Shown here: positions 1 to 9,191 of the stretch, one piece after another
Numbering within the stretch: the first letter of the stretch is position 1
Layout: every line of letters begins with the position of its first letter
Source of the DNA: Caldilineaceae bacterium
GTDB taxonomy: Bacteria > Chloroflexota > Anaerolineae > Caldilineales > Caldilineaceae
Assembly: GCA_022824025.1 (NCBI GenBank)
Contig: JAJEBF010000014.1
Coordinates: 526,206-590,205 of the forward strand
DNA length: 64,000 nt
Direction: 5' to 3'
The notes under the pieces: model-generated
Told to the model about the DNA's origin: nothing
Seen by the model: the letters and a program-made list of their open reading frames with translations, nothing else
Databases searched by the model: none
Made by a program: the position numbers and the translations under genes

Positions 1-867
1 CCCGGCCGGCCGGTAACTGGCATGAAAACTCAGCCCCATCTCGTGCGCCGCCTCCAACGCCACCTCCAAGGGATCGAGTTTCTGATCGCGAAACGTGCGC
101 CAGGTCTCCGCATGCAGTCGATCCCCCCGCCGGTCAAAGTCCTCGACCTCATCGCACGTGGCCAGACGGCCGACCTCTCCCAGATAATACATCGAGTCCC
201 CGGCGCCGCACTCCCAATAGAGTCGCGTAAAGTCCGTATGCCTGTAGGGCTCGATCTCATTGCGCACTGCCTCTTCGGTCGCCGTCCCGTATAGGAAGAG
301 ATAGCCGTGCGCGTCGTTGTGCGCAAATAACCTGCGCGTGTCTGTCCGCTGCCGCTCATGCTCCATCTCCCCGACCTGCTCCGTCGACATCGGCGCCAGC
401 TTCACGTAGGCAACCTTCGTCCGCTGGCAAGAGACCCCCGAAGGCGCATCCTCCCCGCCCGTCGGCGTGCAGACCTGGCGAAGCGACAACGTCTGCCCCG
501 TCAGCTCCGCCTCCTTCCAATACAGCTCGTAGATGCTGTGCCCGTGCGGATTCGACGCCGCCCAGTCCGGCCCCATGTTCAAACGACTGAAGCAGGGGTC
601 CCCTTGGAGCTTCACCTCAACTGAGCCAAGCGTCCGGTGGTCCGGGTACACGCCAATGAAGATCCTGTGCCATCCTCTCCGATCCAGCCCGATAGACACC
701 TCCGGCGCGGCCGTCTCCTCGCCTGCGCTGAGCAGGTTTCCACTCATCTCCGCCGTCTCGTACGGCTGCACGTGCCATGCCCGCCGCCTTGGCGCAGCCG
801 AGAGCGCGCTCTCCGGCTGGCAACGGCCCAGGTCGGTGATGTATACCGCAGCGTCTCGTTCAGCCAT
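1..867 (-). CDS. Glycosidase-like TIM-barrel protein, N-terminal part (runs off left edge)
   Basis: The frame opens with ATG at 867, three bases after the TAA of the upstream permease, and stays open for 289 codons to the window edge, so the C-terminus is missing. It is a clear paralogue of the gene at 5605-7269. Shared features include an N-terminal VYITDLG segment (VYVTDLG in the other), a QPYETAE or VPYETAE segment, and a RGWHRIFIG or SGWHRIFLG strand. The sequence then moves into an alpha/beta region ending in LEAAHEMGLSFHASYRPAG, the position where the paralogue has its barrel strand beginning VGLEVHIS. No family was recognised with certainty. The layout suggests an N-terminal beta domain followed by a glycosidase-like barrel. 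It is the last visible member of the minus-strand operon starting near 7269 and probably acts on the compound that the ABC importer brings in. Confidence 0.8.
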   Translation of the reverse strand, partial: MAERDAAVYITDLGRCQPESALSAAPRRRAWHVQPYETAEMSGNLLSAGEETAAPEVSIGLDRRGWHRIFIGVYPDHRTLGSVEVKLQGDPCFSRLNMGPDWAASNPHGHSIYELYWKEAELTGQTLSLRQVCTPTGGEDAPSGVSCQRTKVAYVKLAPMSTEQVGEMEHERQRTDTRRLFAHNDAHGYLFLYGTATEEAVRNEIEPYRHTDFTRLYWECGAGDSMYYLGEVGRLATCDEVEDFDRRGDRLHAETWRTFRDQKLDPLEVALEAAHEMGLSFHASYRPAG

Positions 868-870
868 CGT

Positions 871-1770
871 TTACACCTCCATACGCGGATCGAATGCGTC
901 CCGCAGCCCGTCTCCCACAAAGTTCATCGCCAGCACCGCCACCGAAATCGCGATCCCCGGCGGCAGCCACAGCCAGGGCGAGTTGGTTAGGACCGTAAGC
1001 GACTGCGCCGAGTTCAGCATGCTCCCCCAGCTGGCCTGCGGTATCTGAACGCCCAGCCCTAGAAACGACAGCGCCGACTCGGTCAGAATCGTGCCCGCAA
1101 CGCCCAACGTTGCCGCCACCAGGATATACGGCTGCAGATTCGGCAGTATATGGCGGAAGACTATCCTGTAATGCGGCGTGCCAATGCAACGCGCCGCCTC
1201 CACAAATGCCTGCTCCCGCAACGAGAGTACCTGCGCGCGCAGCAGCCGCGCCAGCCCCTCCCAACCCAGTACGCCGATCACCACCATCACATTGATTATG
1301 TTCGGCCCAAGCAGGGCAACCAGCATCAGGATCGCGAAGAAGGTGGGGAAGTTCATCACCAACTCGGTGAACCGCATCAAAATGTTGTCGACCCGCCCGC
1401 CAACATACCCTGACACCGTGCCGATCAATACACCAATCGAAATCGAAATCACATTCGCCACAAATCCCACCGACATCGATATGCGCGCGCCATATACCAT
1501 GCGCGCCCACATATCCCTACCCGCCGAATCCGTGCCTAGTATATGGTCCGCGCTCGGCGGCTGCCGGATGCTGTCCAAATCAACCGTATATGGATCCTGC
1601 ATCGCAACAATCGGCGCAAAAATGGCGATCAATCCCAGAACCGAAATGATCACCAGACTCCCCACAGCCACCTTATGGCGCCGAAAACGCGACCCAACCG
1701 TATTGGGGCTCTTCCGCGCATTCAAGTCAACCTGCTCTTGATCGTTTTCCTGCAAGGGGGTGTTTGCCAT
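871..1770 (-). CDS. Dipeptide/oligopeptide-type ABC transporter permease (DppC/OppC family)
   Basis: This 299-residue inner-membrane permease belongs to the BPD_transp_1 family with the OppC N-terminal extension. It has a cytoplasmic start with KSPNTVGSRFRRHK, a first membrane helix (VAVGSLVIISVLGLIAIFAP), and a GTDSAGRDMWARMVYGAR signature that is typical of DppC. The EAA loop is EAARCIGTPHYRIVFRHILP, the coupling site for the ATPase. The frame can be read further upstream to 1860, but the ATG at 1770 gives the family's usual length. It lies between the binding protein (1872-3596) and a glycosidase-like gene starting at 867. The DppB partner is at 4637-5605. The substrate cannot be read from the sequence; the enzymatic neighbours suggest a glycan-derived or modified small molecule rather than a simple peptide. 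Confidence 0.93.
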   Translation of the reverse strand: MANTPLQENDQEQVDLNARKSPNTVGSRFRRHKVAVGSLVIISVLGLIAIFAPIVAMQDPYTVDLDSIRQPPSADHILGTDSAGRDMWARMVYGARISMSVGFVANVISISIGVLIGTVSGYVGGRVDNILMRFTELVMNFPTFFAILMLVALLGPNIINVMVVIGVLGWEGLARLLRAQVLSLREQAFVEAARCIGTPHYRIVFRHILPNLQPYILVAATLGVAGTILTESALSFLGLGVQIPQASWGSMLNSAQSLTVLTNSPWLWLPPGIAISVAVLAMNFVGDGLRDAFDPRMEV

Positions 1771-1871
1771 GGAGGGGCGCCTACCTGTCAATGAACCGAA
1801 GGAAACCGGTGAAGAAACAGCAAGAGGAGAGAATACGCCGTATTCTCCCCTCTCGGTCAATCACAATTCAA

Positions 1872-3596
1872 CTACCCGTCAAACGCCCAGCCCTCCAGAT
1901 TCGTCCACCAGTCCCGCTTAGCTGGCAGCGGGTTGGCCAGGTCGGAAAGACTCGAAACCACGCTCTGGTCGGTGATCTCCGGAATGTGCACGCCGCCATT
2001 GAACACCCACACATTGTTGCCCACATAGAGCGGCGCATGGGATGGATTGTCGTTGAGCGTGCGCTGTAGTTCGAAGTAGATCTCCTGGCGAGCCGCCTGG
2101 TCGGTCAGCTGACCCGCCTCAATCACCTTCTCCTCGAAATCTCCCCCCAGCGCCTCCGAATAGCCGTTGGCGTTGCGTCCCTGCGTCGTCAGATGGAACT
2201 TGAGGAAGCCATCCGGGTCCGGGAACGAACCGAAGCCCACCCGCACCGCATCGAAGTCGTGCGTGTCGTAGAACCTCTCCACCCAGACCGAACTGTCCAT
2301 TTCCTCGATCTTGATCTTGAAGCCCGCTTCCTCCAACATCTGCTTCTCAGCCGCAACCTGCGCACGCGCCTCTTCGCTCCTCAGCGTGATCAGGTTGACC
2401 GTAACCTCCTGGTCAAAGTCCCAGCCCGCCTCCTCCAGCAGACTGCGCGCCAGGTCAGCGTCGTAGTCGTATGGGTTCAGGTCGTCCGGAATAGACCAGC
2501 CGTGGATCAACGGCGAATTGTAAATCGTGCCATTGCCGCCCTGGAACACTTCGATGATCTTCTGCCTGTCCAAGGCATGGAGCCACGCCTGCCGCACCCG
2601 CTTGTCGGCGAAGAACCCGCGCCTCAGATTGAACGAATACGCGGTGAATACCACGCCTGTGGTCGCCACAACCTTGAAATCGTCGTTGTCGATGAACGAT
2701 TGCACCACCTCCGTCGAGCTTGTATTCAGCCCGCCCCAGGCGTTGAAATGGGCCTCGCCTCTCTCCAGCGCAATCTGACCCACGTCCGGGGAGCCAACGA
2801 TCTGCATGATGTAGCTGCCCAGCTTGGGCGCGCCCCAGTGCCAGTCGTCATTCGCCGCCAACCGGATGAACTGGTCGGTCTGGTACTCGACGAACTTGAA
2901 TGGACCGGACCCCAGCGGATCCTCGAAGAAGAACGACTGATTCTCAAGCGTGTCCGGCGCAACGTCGCCCAGGACGTGCTTGGGCAGAATCGATAGCGCC
3001 GCCTGAAACAGAAACAGGCCGGTCGGATACGCCGTTGTGAACTGTATCGTCTTGTCGTCCAACACGGTGATCCCGGCTACGCTGTCAGCCTCCTCGTTGG
3101 AATACGCCTCCGCCCCCTCGAGCATCGCAAGGTTGCTTACCTGCCGCGACTTGGTCGCCGGGTTCAGGTACAGCTCATAGGTGAAAAGCACATCCTCAGC
3201 CGTAAAGTCCGTCCCGTCATGCCACTTCGCGTCCGGATGAATGTGGAAGGTGTACTGCGTTGCATCGTCCGACGCCTCCCAACTCTCCGCCATAATCGGC
3301 ACAAAGCCGGTTTTGGGCACATTCTCCTGAATCAGGGGCGGCAGCACGCACTGAAAGAAATGCGCCTGGAATCCCTGAACGGCCGTAAGGGGGTTAAAGC
3401 TGTTTATCGGTCCACCATAGAGGCCTATCAGATTGCCTCTCTGCATCTCTTCCGCAGCAGCTTCGTCCGCCGCCGCCCCGGCGCCTTCTTCGGACGCAAC
3501 CGGCGCGCACGCCGCCAGCGCCGCCGCGCCGGCCGCCAGCGCGCTCGCCTTGAGAAACTCCCGTCGGTTCACGCCGCGATCTCTGGTGCTTTGCAT
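1872..3596 (-). CDS. Tat-exported lipoprotein, ABC substrate-binding protein (SBP family 5)
   Basis: This 574-residue extracytoplasmic binding protein of the peptide/nickel family (SBP_bac_5) captures substrate for the permeases at 871-1770 and 4637-5605. The start at 3596 has an excellent ribosome site (AGGAGGAG) eight bases upstream. The N-terminus has a twin-arginine motif (NRREFLKAS) and then a lipobox ending LAAC at Cys30, so it should be exported folded by Tat and lipid-anchored. Family hallmarks include FTAEDVLFTYELYLNP, the FADKRVRQAWLHALDRQKI region and a C-terminal ELQRTLNDNPSHAPLY segment. The spacer after the lipobox is Ala/Glu-rich. Reading the frame on to 3704 adds residues without a ribosome site and would hide the signal. 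Confidence 0.93.
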   Translation of the reverse strand: MQSTRDRGVNRREFLKASALAAGAAALAACAPVASEEGAGAAADEAAAEEMQRGNLIGLYGGPINSFNPLTAVQGFQAHFFQCVLPPLIQENVPKTGFVPIMAESWEASDDATQYTFHIHPDAKWHDGTDFTAEDVLFTYELYLNPATKSRQVSNLAMLEGAEAYSNEEADSVAGITVLDDKTIQFTTAYPTGLFLFQAALSILPKHVLGDVAPDTLENQSFFFEDPLGSGPFKFVEYQTDQFIRLAANDDWHWGAPKLGSYIMQIVGSPDVGQIALERGEAHFNAWGGLNTSSTEVVQSFIDNDDFKVVATTGVVFTAYSFNLRRGFFADKRVRQAWLHALDRQKIIEVFQGGNGTIYNSPLIHGWSIPDDLNPYDYDADLARSLLEEAGWDFDQEVTVNLITLRSEEARAQVAAEKQMLEEAGFKIKIEEMDSSVWVERFYDTHDFDAVRVGFGSFPDPDGFLKFHLTTQGRNANGYSEALGGDFEEKVIEAGQLTDQAARQEIYFELQRTLNDNPSHAPLYVGNNVWVFNGGVHIPEITDQSVVSSLSDLANPLPAKRDWWTNLEGWAFDG

Positions 3597-3599
3597 GAA

Positions 3600-3611
3600 T
3601 CTCCTCCTGAA
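3600..3611 (-). promoter_or_regulatory. Strong ribosome binding site fixing the SBP start
   Basis: On the minus strand the sequence upstream of 3596 reads CAGGAGGAGATTC followed by ATG. The near-perfect anti-16S match at this spacing selects 3596 over the in-frame starts further upstream. Confidence 0.8.
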
Positions 3612-3720
3612 ATGTAAGAAAAACGTTACCGAATACGATATGGATGCGAGGAAGAACTGCCACCGTGAGGTCGAATGCCGGCCCTGCAACGTCAGTTCTT
3701 CCAAATGGAAAAAAACGCGC

Positions 3721-4632
3721 CTATAGCAGATTCAGGTCTGCGAGCTGCTGCGAAAGCGCTTCCATCTGCGCGTCGCTCAGCGAATGATACGGCGGACGCC
3801 GCCAGCGCTCTGTCAGCCCGTGCAACTCGTACGTGCCGTGCAGCGCCGCATCGAAGCTGCCAACCACGTTGAGGACATAAGCAAAGTAGGGCATGTCGTA
3901 CTTCCGAACGATGCCCGCAGCCGTCGCCCACTCCTCCTCCTGCACAGCCCGCCAGTAGGCTTGCGTTATCCGCGGCGCAAAAGTGACAAATGTCGACAGA
4001 TAGCCGTCACACCCATAGTGAATCAAATCAAAGTGATTCTGCTTTTGTCCTCCCGATATGATCGACCAGTGGCCGTGGAGTAGAAGCGCCATCTTGCGCG
4101 CGAAAACGCCCACCAGGTCGTCCTTGATCGCTACCACGCCCTTCACCTCGTCCCGCAGCCGCCGCAACACGTCCAACCCAAGCCCGTGCGAGCGGCTGAA
4201 CACGTTGGTCACGACCATCACGGGGATCTCCGCCGCAGCCGCCGCATAATGGGCCACAAAGCTGTCTTCAGTGCAGGAACCCGCCCAGTCCGGCGGCAGC
4301 ACCATCAGCAGATCGGCCCCTACCTCCCGTGCATAGCGTGCGAACGCCACAGTCTTGCCCGTCCACCAAATCCGGTCCGCCGCCACGACCGCCGCGCGCC
4401 CCGCCGTCTGGTCAGCCACCACCCTGGTCACCTCTGCCACCTCGTTGTCGGTGAGCAATGAGAAGAAGCTGTCCCCGTACGTCAGCATCATCGTCGTGCT
4501 GCCCGCTTCGATGCCACGGTCCACCAGCCCGCGCAGGCCGTCATAGTCAATCTCGCCGTCCCTCTTGAAAGGTGTGTGCAACGACGTCACCGGCCCCGTC
4601 AGCAAGGTACGCAACTCCTCCGACGTACGCAT
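3721..4632 (-). CDS. DapA/NanA-family aldolase-like protein with altered active site
   Basis: This 303-residue (beta/alpha)8 protein is a member of the dihydrodipicolinate synthase / N-acetylneuraminate lyase superfamily, whose members cleave or form C-C bonds of pyruvate through a Schiff base. The Schiff-base lysine is Lys170 (VVAIKDD). Two other active-site signatures deviate: the usual GTTGE loop is TYGDS (residues 51-55), and the YN of the catalytic tyrosine motif is TN (Thr142-Asn143, in VTNVFSRSHG), although the following Arg147 is kept. The ATG at 4632 lies four bases after the permease TGA. The frame upstream of it is a shadow overlapping that gene. It is encoded inside the ABC operon, so it is probably a catabolic lyase or dehydratase for the imported compound rather than lysine-biosynthetic DapA. 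Confidence 0.85.
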   Translation of the reverse strand: MRTSEELRTLLTGPVTSLHTPFKRDGEIDYDGLRGLVDRGIEAGSTTMMLTYGDSFFSLLTDNEVAEVTRVVADQTAGRAAVVAADRIWWTGKTVAFARYAREVGADLLMVLPPDWAGSCTEDSFVAHYAAAAAEIPVMVVTNVFSRSHGLGLDVLRRLRDEVKGVVAIKDDLVGVFARKMALLLHGHWSIISGGQKQNHFDLIHYGCDGYLSTFVTFAPRITQAYWRAVQEEEWATAAGIVRKYDMPYFAYVLNVVGSFDAALHGTYELHGLTERWRRPPYHSLSDAQMEALSQQLADLNLL

Positions 4633-4636
4633 CGAT

Positions 4637-5605
4637 TCAACCTTCACCCTGCCGAATGCGCGGATCGGCCACCGCATACAGGATGTCCGCAGTCAGATTG
4701 CTGAACAGAACCAGCACTGCGGCGATGAACGTCAGCCCCATCAAAACAGGATAATCCCGCTGCGATATCGCCTGAATCGCCATGCGCCCCATGCCCGGCC
4801 ACTGAAACATCGTCTCGATGATCACCGTGCCGCCAAACAGAATCGGCAGCCTCAACGTAACGATCGTGATCACCGGAAGCAGCGCGTTGCGCAGCGCATG
4901 CCCCACGACCACGCTCGTCTCCTTCAGCCCCTTCGCCCGCGCCGTCGTAACATACTCCTGCCCTAGCACCTCCAGCATGCCCGAACGCATATAGCGCGTC
5001 AGCCCCGCCGTCAGATCCAGCGACAAGATTACGCCCGGCAGAACCAGGTGATGAAGGTTGTCCAGCAAGGCCGGCGGCGCGTCGAATGCAACCGAGCGCA
5101 TGCCGAAAGTGGGAAACCACCCCAATTTCAACGCAAAGACATAGAGCGCAAGAAGAGCCAGAAAGAAGGAAGGAATCGAGATCGAAAACAGAGCGAATAG
5201 CGTTAACAAATAGTCCCAGATTGTATATTGCTTCAGCGCCGCCAGCACCCCCAGACCGATTCCAAGCACCGAAGACGCAACCAGCGCAAAGCCCATCAAC
5301 TCCAACGTGGCCGGCAGCCGCACAGCAATGCGCCGCAGAACCGGTTCCCCCGTGTGATAGGAGTAGCCAAAATTGCCCCGCGCCAGCTGCCCCAGCCATA
5401 TCGCGTAACGCACCATGATCGGCTTGTTCAGGCCCAACTCCTCCTTCAGCCGCTCAAGATTGGCCGCAGACATCTCCTCTTCCGGGTTGATCATCGCCAT
5501 CACCGGGTCGCCCGGCGCCACGCTGATAAAGCTGAACGTGATCAGTGTGATGCCAAGTACCAGCGGAATCGCCAGCAGCAGTCTGTTTGCAATATACGTT
5601 GCCAT
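4637..5605 (-). CDS. Dipeptide/oligopeptide-type ABC transporter permease (DppB/OppB family)
   Basis: This 322-residue integral membrane permease has the typical DppB N-terminus, with a first helix LLLAIPLVLGITLITFSFIS followed by the periplasmic APGDPV motif. The EAA loop includes YVTTARAKGLKETSVVVGHA, and the C-terminus ends with the family's YAVADPRIR. Its ATG at 5605 overlaps the TGA of the upstream gene by one base (TGATG), showing translational coupling. Four bases separate its stop from the DapA-like gene. It pairs with the DppC-type permease at 871-1770 and the lipoprotein at 1872-3596. No ATPase gene lies within the visible operon. Confidence 0.94.
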   Translation of the reverse strand: MATYIANRLLLAIPLVLGITLITFSFISVAPGDPVMAMINPEEEMSAANLERLKEELGLNKPIMVRYAIWLGQLARGNFGYSYHTGEPVLRRIAVRLPATLELMGFALVASSVLGIGLGVLAALKQYTIWDYLLTLFALFSISIPSFFLALLALYVFALKLGWFPTFGMRSVAFDAPPALLDNLHHLVLPGVILSLDLTAGLTRYMRSGMLEVLGQEYVTTARAKGLKETSVVVGHALRNALLPVITIVTLRLPILFGGTVIIETMFQWPGMGRMAIQAISQRDYPVLMGLTFIAAVLVLFSNLTADILYAVADPRIRQGEG

Positions 5606-7269
5606 CAATAAGCCCAATGCGGCGGATATTTGTCCAGCGTATAGCCGCCGACACTCCGCAGAGGAACAGTCCGGTATAGGCGTCCGTCACCGTCATCCAG
5701 ACTCGCAAGCCCGTCCCTGTGCCCCAACCGCGTAATCATGCTCCACTCTTTCAGCCTCTGGTGGCGGCCATTTGTGTCCCAGAAACACAATCCATCGGCC
5801 CCCGCCTCATAGTTCTCGATCGCCCGGCGCCGGTATGTCTCCGGCGCCATCGTTCGCGGCATGATCTCAGGGAAGTATTTGACGGTCGAATTCCGTGTCA
5901 GTTCCGCAAAATACCCGACATCGATCTCCTCGTCACGCCAGGGATACGAGACCAGATTGTCGATCAAGCCCTGCTCAACCCATGCCGGAACATCCAGCCC
6001 ATAGAACAGATTGCTTTCAGCGTCGTTCAGCACGTGCGCCGAGATCTCAAGCGGGCGACCCCGCGCCTCGCCGATCTCCTGCATCGCCTCCCGCAACTCC
6101 GCCATGAAGCCAGTCATCACCCTCGCACGGTAGCGAAGGTAGCGCTCGTCGTCCTCCGCCAGCTCTCGCGCGTCGAGCCCAGTCTCACTCTTGAACCCTT
6201 CAACAAGCGGCGCCTCGTAGAGCAGAAACGGCGCGCCCCGGTTGAAGATCGGGTTGACGCCGTCAATGTCATAGCGCGTCGCCAGCTCCCGGAAAACACG
6301 CAGCAGCAGCTCTCGCACCTCCGGAAACGCGTAGCTCATACGCGCAATCTCCCGCCCGTCAATGTCCACGCAGCGCCACTCCGGATGCGCCAGGTAGAAG
6401 TCGCCCGTAAAATAATCCTCGAACGGCGGGCAGCACTGAAACGCCTCCATCCGCTGGCTGATGTGGACTTCCAGGCCAACGCTGTGCCCGTACTCCACGA
6501 CCGTCTCAACCGTGTCGATGCCCGCCCCAGCCAAAATCTGCATCGACTCGGCGATGTTCCTGTCAACAACTCTCGGAAAATCCCTCGTCCTGCTCCCGGT
6601 CAGACTGCCGATGGCCGAAGGATACGTCAGCACATCGCCTCCCGCCCCCGGGCACCACAACATTTTCTGGAAATCCGTATCTCTGAACGGCTCCAGCCAC
6701 TCCCAAATCTCCTCCCTGCTCGTGGGGCGAAAACGCCCAAAATCGCTGAAACCGTCGTTCATGCAGATGAGTCGCCGGGTGCTGCTATCCTCCCGGTCGG
6801 CGATCAGGCTGGCAACCTCCCCGTCGTCGAGTGGCTCAAGCCTGATGTAGGCAACGTACGCTGGCTTTGACAGGCCAGCCGTCTGCTGGCCCACAACCAG
6901 GTCCTGCCCCGTGAGGTCGGCTGTCTTCCAATACCGCTCATCCAGTGAATAGTTATTGGCAAAACTTCCCCGCTCAGCCTCCCGATTCACCTTGACAAAG
7001 GCGCTGTCTCCCGTCAACCGAACACGCGCCAGATCCTCGGTCCAGTTGCTCCACAGACCCAGGAAGATCCGATGCCACCCCGATACACCCAGCGGGACCG
7101 TGACCGGCGGGGCCTCCGTTTCCGGTCCCGCGATCAGCATCCTGCCGCTGAATTCTGCTGTCTCATAGGGAACGACCTGCCAGTGATACCTCCGTCTATC
7201 GGAGGATAGGGCGATTTGAGGCAAGCTCTGGCCCAAATCGGTCACGTAGATCGACTCTCTTGCGGACAT
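5605..7269 (-). CDS. Putative glycoside-hydrolase-like TIM-barrel protein
   Basis: This 554-residue protein has no signal peptide, so it is probably cytoplasmic. Residues 1-170 form a beta-rich domain. The rest looks like an (alpha/beta)8 barrel of the glycosyl-hydrolase-like GHL10 type: long sequential strands such as VGLEVHISQRMEAF, YDIDGVNPIFNRG, PLEISAHVL and VKYFPEIMPRTM, then GADGLCFWDTNG near the C-terminus. Acidic candidates for catalysis include the EISAH glutamate and the PEIMP glutamate. The start at 7269 is preceded by GGGAGGAA. It is first in the minus-strand operon and overlaps the DppB permease by one base. Its paralogue at 1-867 closes the visible operon. Exact activity is unknown; hydrolysis or modification of an imported glycan fragment is inferred. 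Confidence 0.75.
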   Translation of the reverse strand: MSARESIYVTDLGQSLPQIALSSDRRRYHWQVVPYETAEFSGRMLIAGPETEAPPVTVPLGVSGWHRIFLGLWSNWTEDLARVRLTGDSAFVKVNREAERGSFANNYSLDERYWKTADLTGQDLVVGQQTAGLSKPAYVAYIRLEPLDDGEVASLIADREDSSTRRLICMNDGFSDFGRFRPTSREEIWEWLEPFRDTDFQKMLWCPGAGGDVLTYPSAIGSLTGSRTRDFPRVVDRNIAESMQILAGAGIDTVETVVEYGHSVGLEVHISQRMEAFQCCPPFEDYFTGDFYLAHPEWRCVDIDGREIARMSYAFPEVRELLLRVFRELATRYDIDGVNPIFNRGAPFLLYEAPLVEGFKSETGLDARELAEDDERYLRYRARVMTGFMAELREAMQEIGEARGRPLEISAHVLNDAESNLFYGLDVPAWVEQGLIDNLVSYPWRDEEIDVGYFAELTRNSTVKYFPEIMPRTMAPETYRRRAIENYEAGADGLCFWDTNGRHQRLKEWSMITRLGHRDGLASLDDGDGRLYRTVPLRSVGGYTLDKYPPHWAY

Positions 7270-7584
7270 CTGAGGTTCCTCCCAAAAACTGGCCAACCGC
7301 GCTTGAGGATCCTGAGGGGGACGGCGCAACGACCTTCTCTATCGCCGTCTGAACAGAATATAACCGATCTGGCTGTTTCTTCGCAACCCGCCTTTGCGAA
7401 GCCTGGCGTCCAGTAAACGGACAAAAGACCGCCAACTCAACCGGAGGGACACCCGGGGCCGAGCGTCTCAATTTCTCGCAAACCGCCAGTCAAAATCAAT
7501 TGGAAAAAGGCAATTTGCAAGCTCTCATCGCTCCCGCAAGGGATAGCCGGTTCCCGCCCCAACGCCCGCGGTTCCCAGAACACT

Positions 7585-7752
7585 TCGCCCGTCTCTTCGA
7601 GTCCCTCCATGGACCCGGGAGGTGTACTTCGCGTTTCTTCGCGCCCCTTCGCGGAAGATCAGCTGTTCTTCTTGCCCCTCCCTGCCCCTCCGTGTTTCTC
7701 CGTGGATCAGAGAGGTGTCCGTCCTCCTTCCGTGTATCTCCGCGGATCAATT
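7585..7752 (+). repeat. Intergenic repeat family A, copy 1 (multi-unit)
   Basis: This is a degenerate array of about 12-base units of the form TTCGCGCCCCTTCGCGGATCA and CTCCGTGTTTCTCCGTGGATCA, with at least three GGATCA-ending blocks. It fills most of the 514-base gap 7270-7783 between the operon start and the alcohol dehydrogenase stop. Related copies are at 27860, 30893, 35743, 40535 and 44530, all in the same orientation. No coding gene is seen in the gap. Confidence 0.75.
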
Positions 7753-7783
7753 GAATCAGCGGCCCTGCGTTGTCCCCGCGCGC

Positions 7784-8851
7784 TCAATCGAACACCAGCA
7801 CCGACCGCGCCACCTTGCCCGCCTTCATATCGGCAAACGCCTCATTGATCTCATCCAGCGGCCGATAGCGCGAAATCAGCTCGTCCAGCTTAATCTTCCC
7901 CTGCTTGTAGAGATCCAAGATCCACAGAAAATCAACCCGCGGTCGCGCCGCCCCGTGAAAAGCCCCCATCAGCGTCCGGTCCTCGAGCAGATGCCAGCCT
8001 TCCACCGACACATCCTGCCCCGTCGGCTGCACGCCTACCACGACCGCCGTGCCCGTCATTCGCACCGAATCAATCGCCTGCCTCACAATCGACGGAAAGC
8101 CCACGACCTCAAACGCATAGTCCGCGCCCCCGCCCGTAATCTCCTTGATCCGTTGCACCGGATCCTCCTTGGCGCTGTTGACAAAGTGCGTCGCGCCCAT
8201 CTGCTCGGCCAGCTCCAGCTTGTAGTCCACCGTATCCACTGCGATGATCTTGCCCGCCGCCGCCAGCACGCCCCCCTGAATGACGTTCAACCCAACGCCA
8301 CCGCAGCCATACACCGCCATCGACGCGCCCGTCTCAACCTGGGCCCTGTTCACAACCGCCCCGATCCCAGTAATCACGCCGCAGCTGATCAAACAGGCCT
8401 GCTCCAACGGCGTGTCATCCGGAACCTTCACGCACGCGTCCGCCAGCGCCAGCGTCTGCTCCACAAAGGTCGGGCGAATATGGTAGATGGGCTCACCGTC
8501 CTGTTTGTACCGGCTCATCGCTTCCATCCGGTGCGTTTCGCACAGCGCCGGCCGCCCATTCGTACAGTTCCGGCAGCTCCCGCACATCGCATCCAGCGAA
8601 AGAATGATCTTGTCGCCGGGCGCAAAGCCCCGCACGCCCTCGCCAACTGCCCGCACAACGCCCGCCCCCTCATGACCCAACAGCCACGGCAGCCGCCGCG
8701 GCGTCCTGTGGTCCGTAATATAGTGATAGTCGCTGTGGCACACCCCCGCCCCAACAATATCCAACAGCACCTCCCCAAATGCCGGCTCCTCCAACTCGAC
8801 CTCCTTCACCGCCACCGGCGCATGCGCCTCGTACATGATCGCAGCCTTCAT
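7784..8851 (-). CDS. Zinc-dependent alcohol dehydrogenase (class III-like MDR)
   Basis: This 355-residue medium-chain dehydrogenase oxidises an alcohol or hemithioacetal with NAD(P) in the cytoplasm. Catalytic zinc ligands are visible at Cys38 (GVCHSD) and His60-Glu61 (GHEGAG). The structural zinc is held by Cys90, Cys93, Cys96 and Cys104. The Rossmann motif is GCGGVG. The order and spacing fit the class III / NDMA-type alcohol dehydrogenase subgroup. The ATG at 8851 has GAGGAGGG upstream and is preferred to the in-frame ATG five codons earlier. It appears monocistronic, with repeat-filled DNA downstream and a C-rich gap upstream. Formaldehyde-type substrates are possible, since demethylating oxygenases occur in this genome, but no direct link is visible. 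Confidence 0.92.
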   Translation of the reverse strand: MKAAIMYEAHAPVAVKEVELEEPAFGEVLLDIVGAGVCHSDYHYITDHRTPRRLPWLLGHEGAGVVRAVGEGVRGFAPGDKIILSLDAMCGSCRNCTNGRPALCETHRMEAMSRYKQDGEPIYHIRPTFVEQTLALADACVKVPDDTPLEQACLISCGVITGIGAVVNRAQVETGASMAVYGCGGVGLNVIQGGVLAAAGKIIAVDTVDYKLELAEQMGATHFVNSAKEDPVQRIKEITGGGADYAFEVVGFPSIVRQAIDSVRMTGTAVVVGVQPTGQDVSVEGWHLLEDRTLMGAFHGAARPRVDFLWILDLYKQGKIKLDELISRYRPLDEINEAFADMKAGKVARSVLVFD

Positions 8852-9191
8852 CCTGTCCCTCCTCAAATGCCTTCGTCCTGCCTCAATTCAGTTGTCTGAC
8901 CTCTGGCACGAAACCTACTACGAAAGTCGCAAACAGTAAAGCCGCCCCAAAACGCCCCTTCCCCCCCAATGACCCGTCCATTCACCCTCACCAACCACCC
9001 CCCAGCCCTCCCCGCCCCACCACCAACTGCCCTTCCCCCGCAGTTCCCCCCCGATCAACCGTTATGCCCACCCACCTGCCCGTGCTACAATACGCCAGGC
9101 CCAGCCTCCAGGACGCAGAGCGGAACGCCGCCATACGCCCCAACCTCTTGGCGATGGCACAAGACCCTGCTCTAACCCGCGAGGAACAAAT
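8852..9191. other. Gene-free gap, C-rich
   Basis: This 340-base gap separates divergently transcribed genes. The middle (about 8940-9070) is strongly C-rich on the plus strand and holds no plausible reading frame. A TACAAT-like hexamer near 9088 could be a -10 element for the Uma2 gene, but no convincing -35 was found. Nothing else is seen. Confidence 0.5.
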
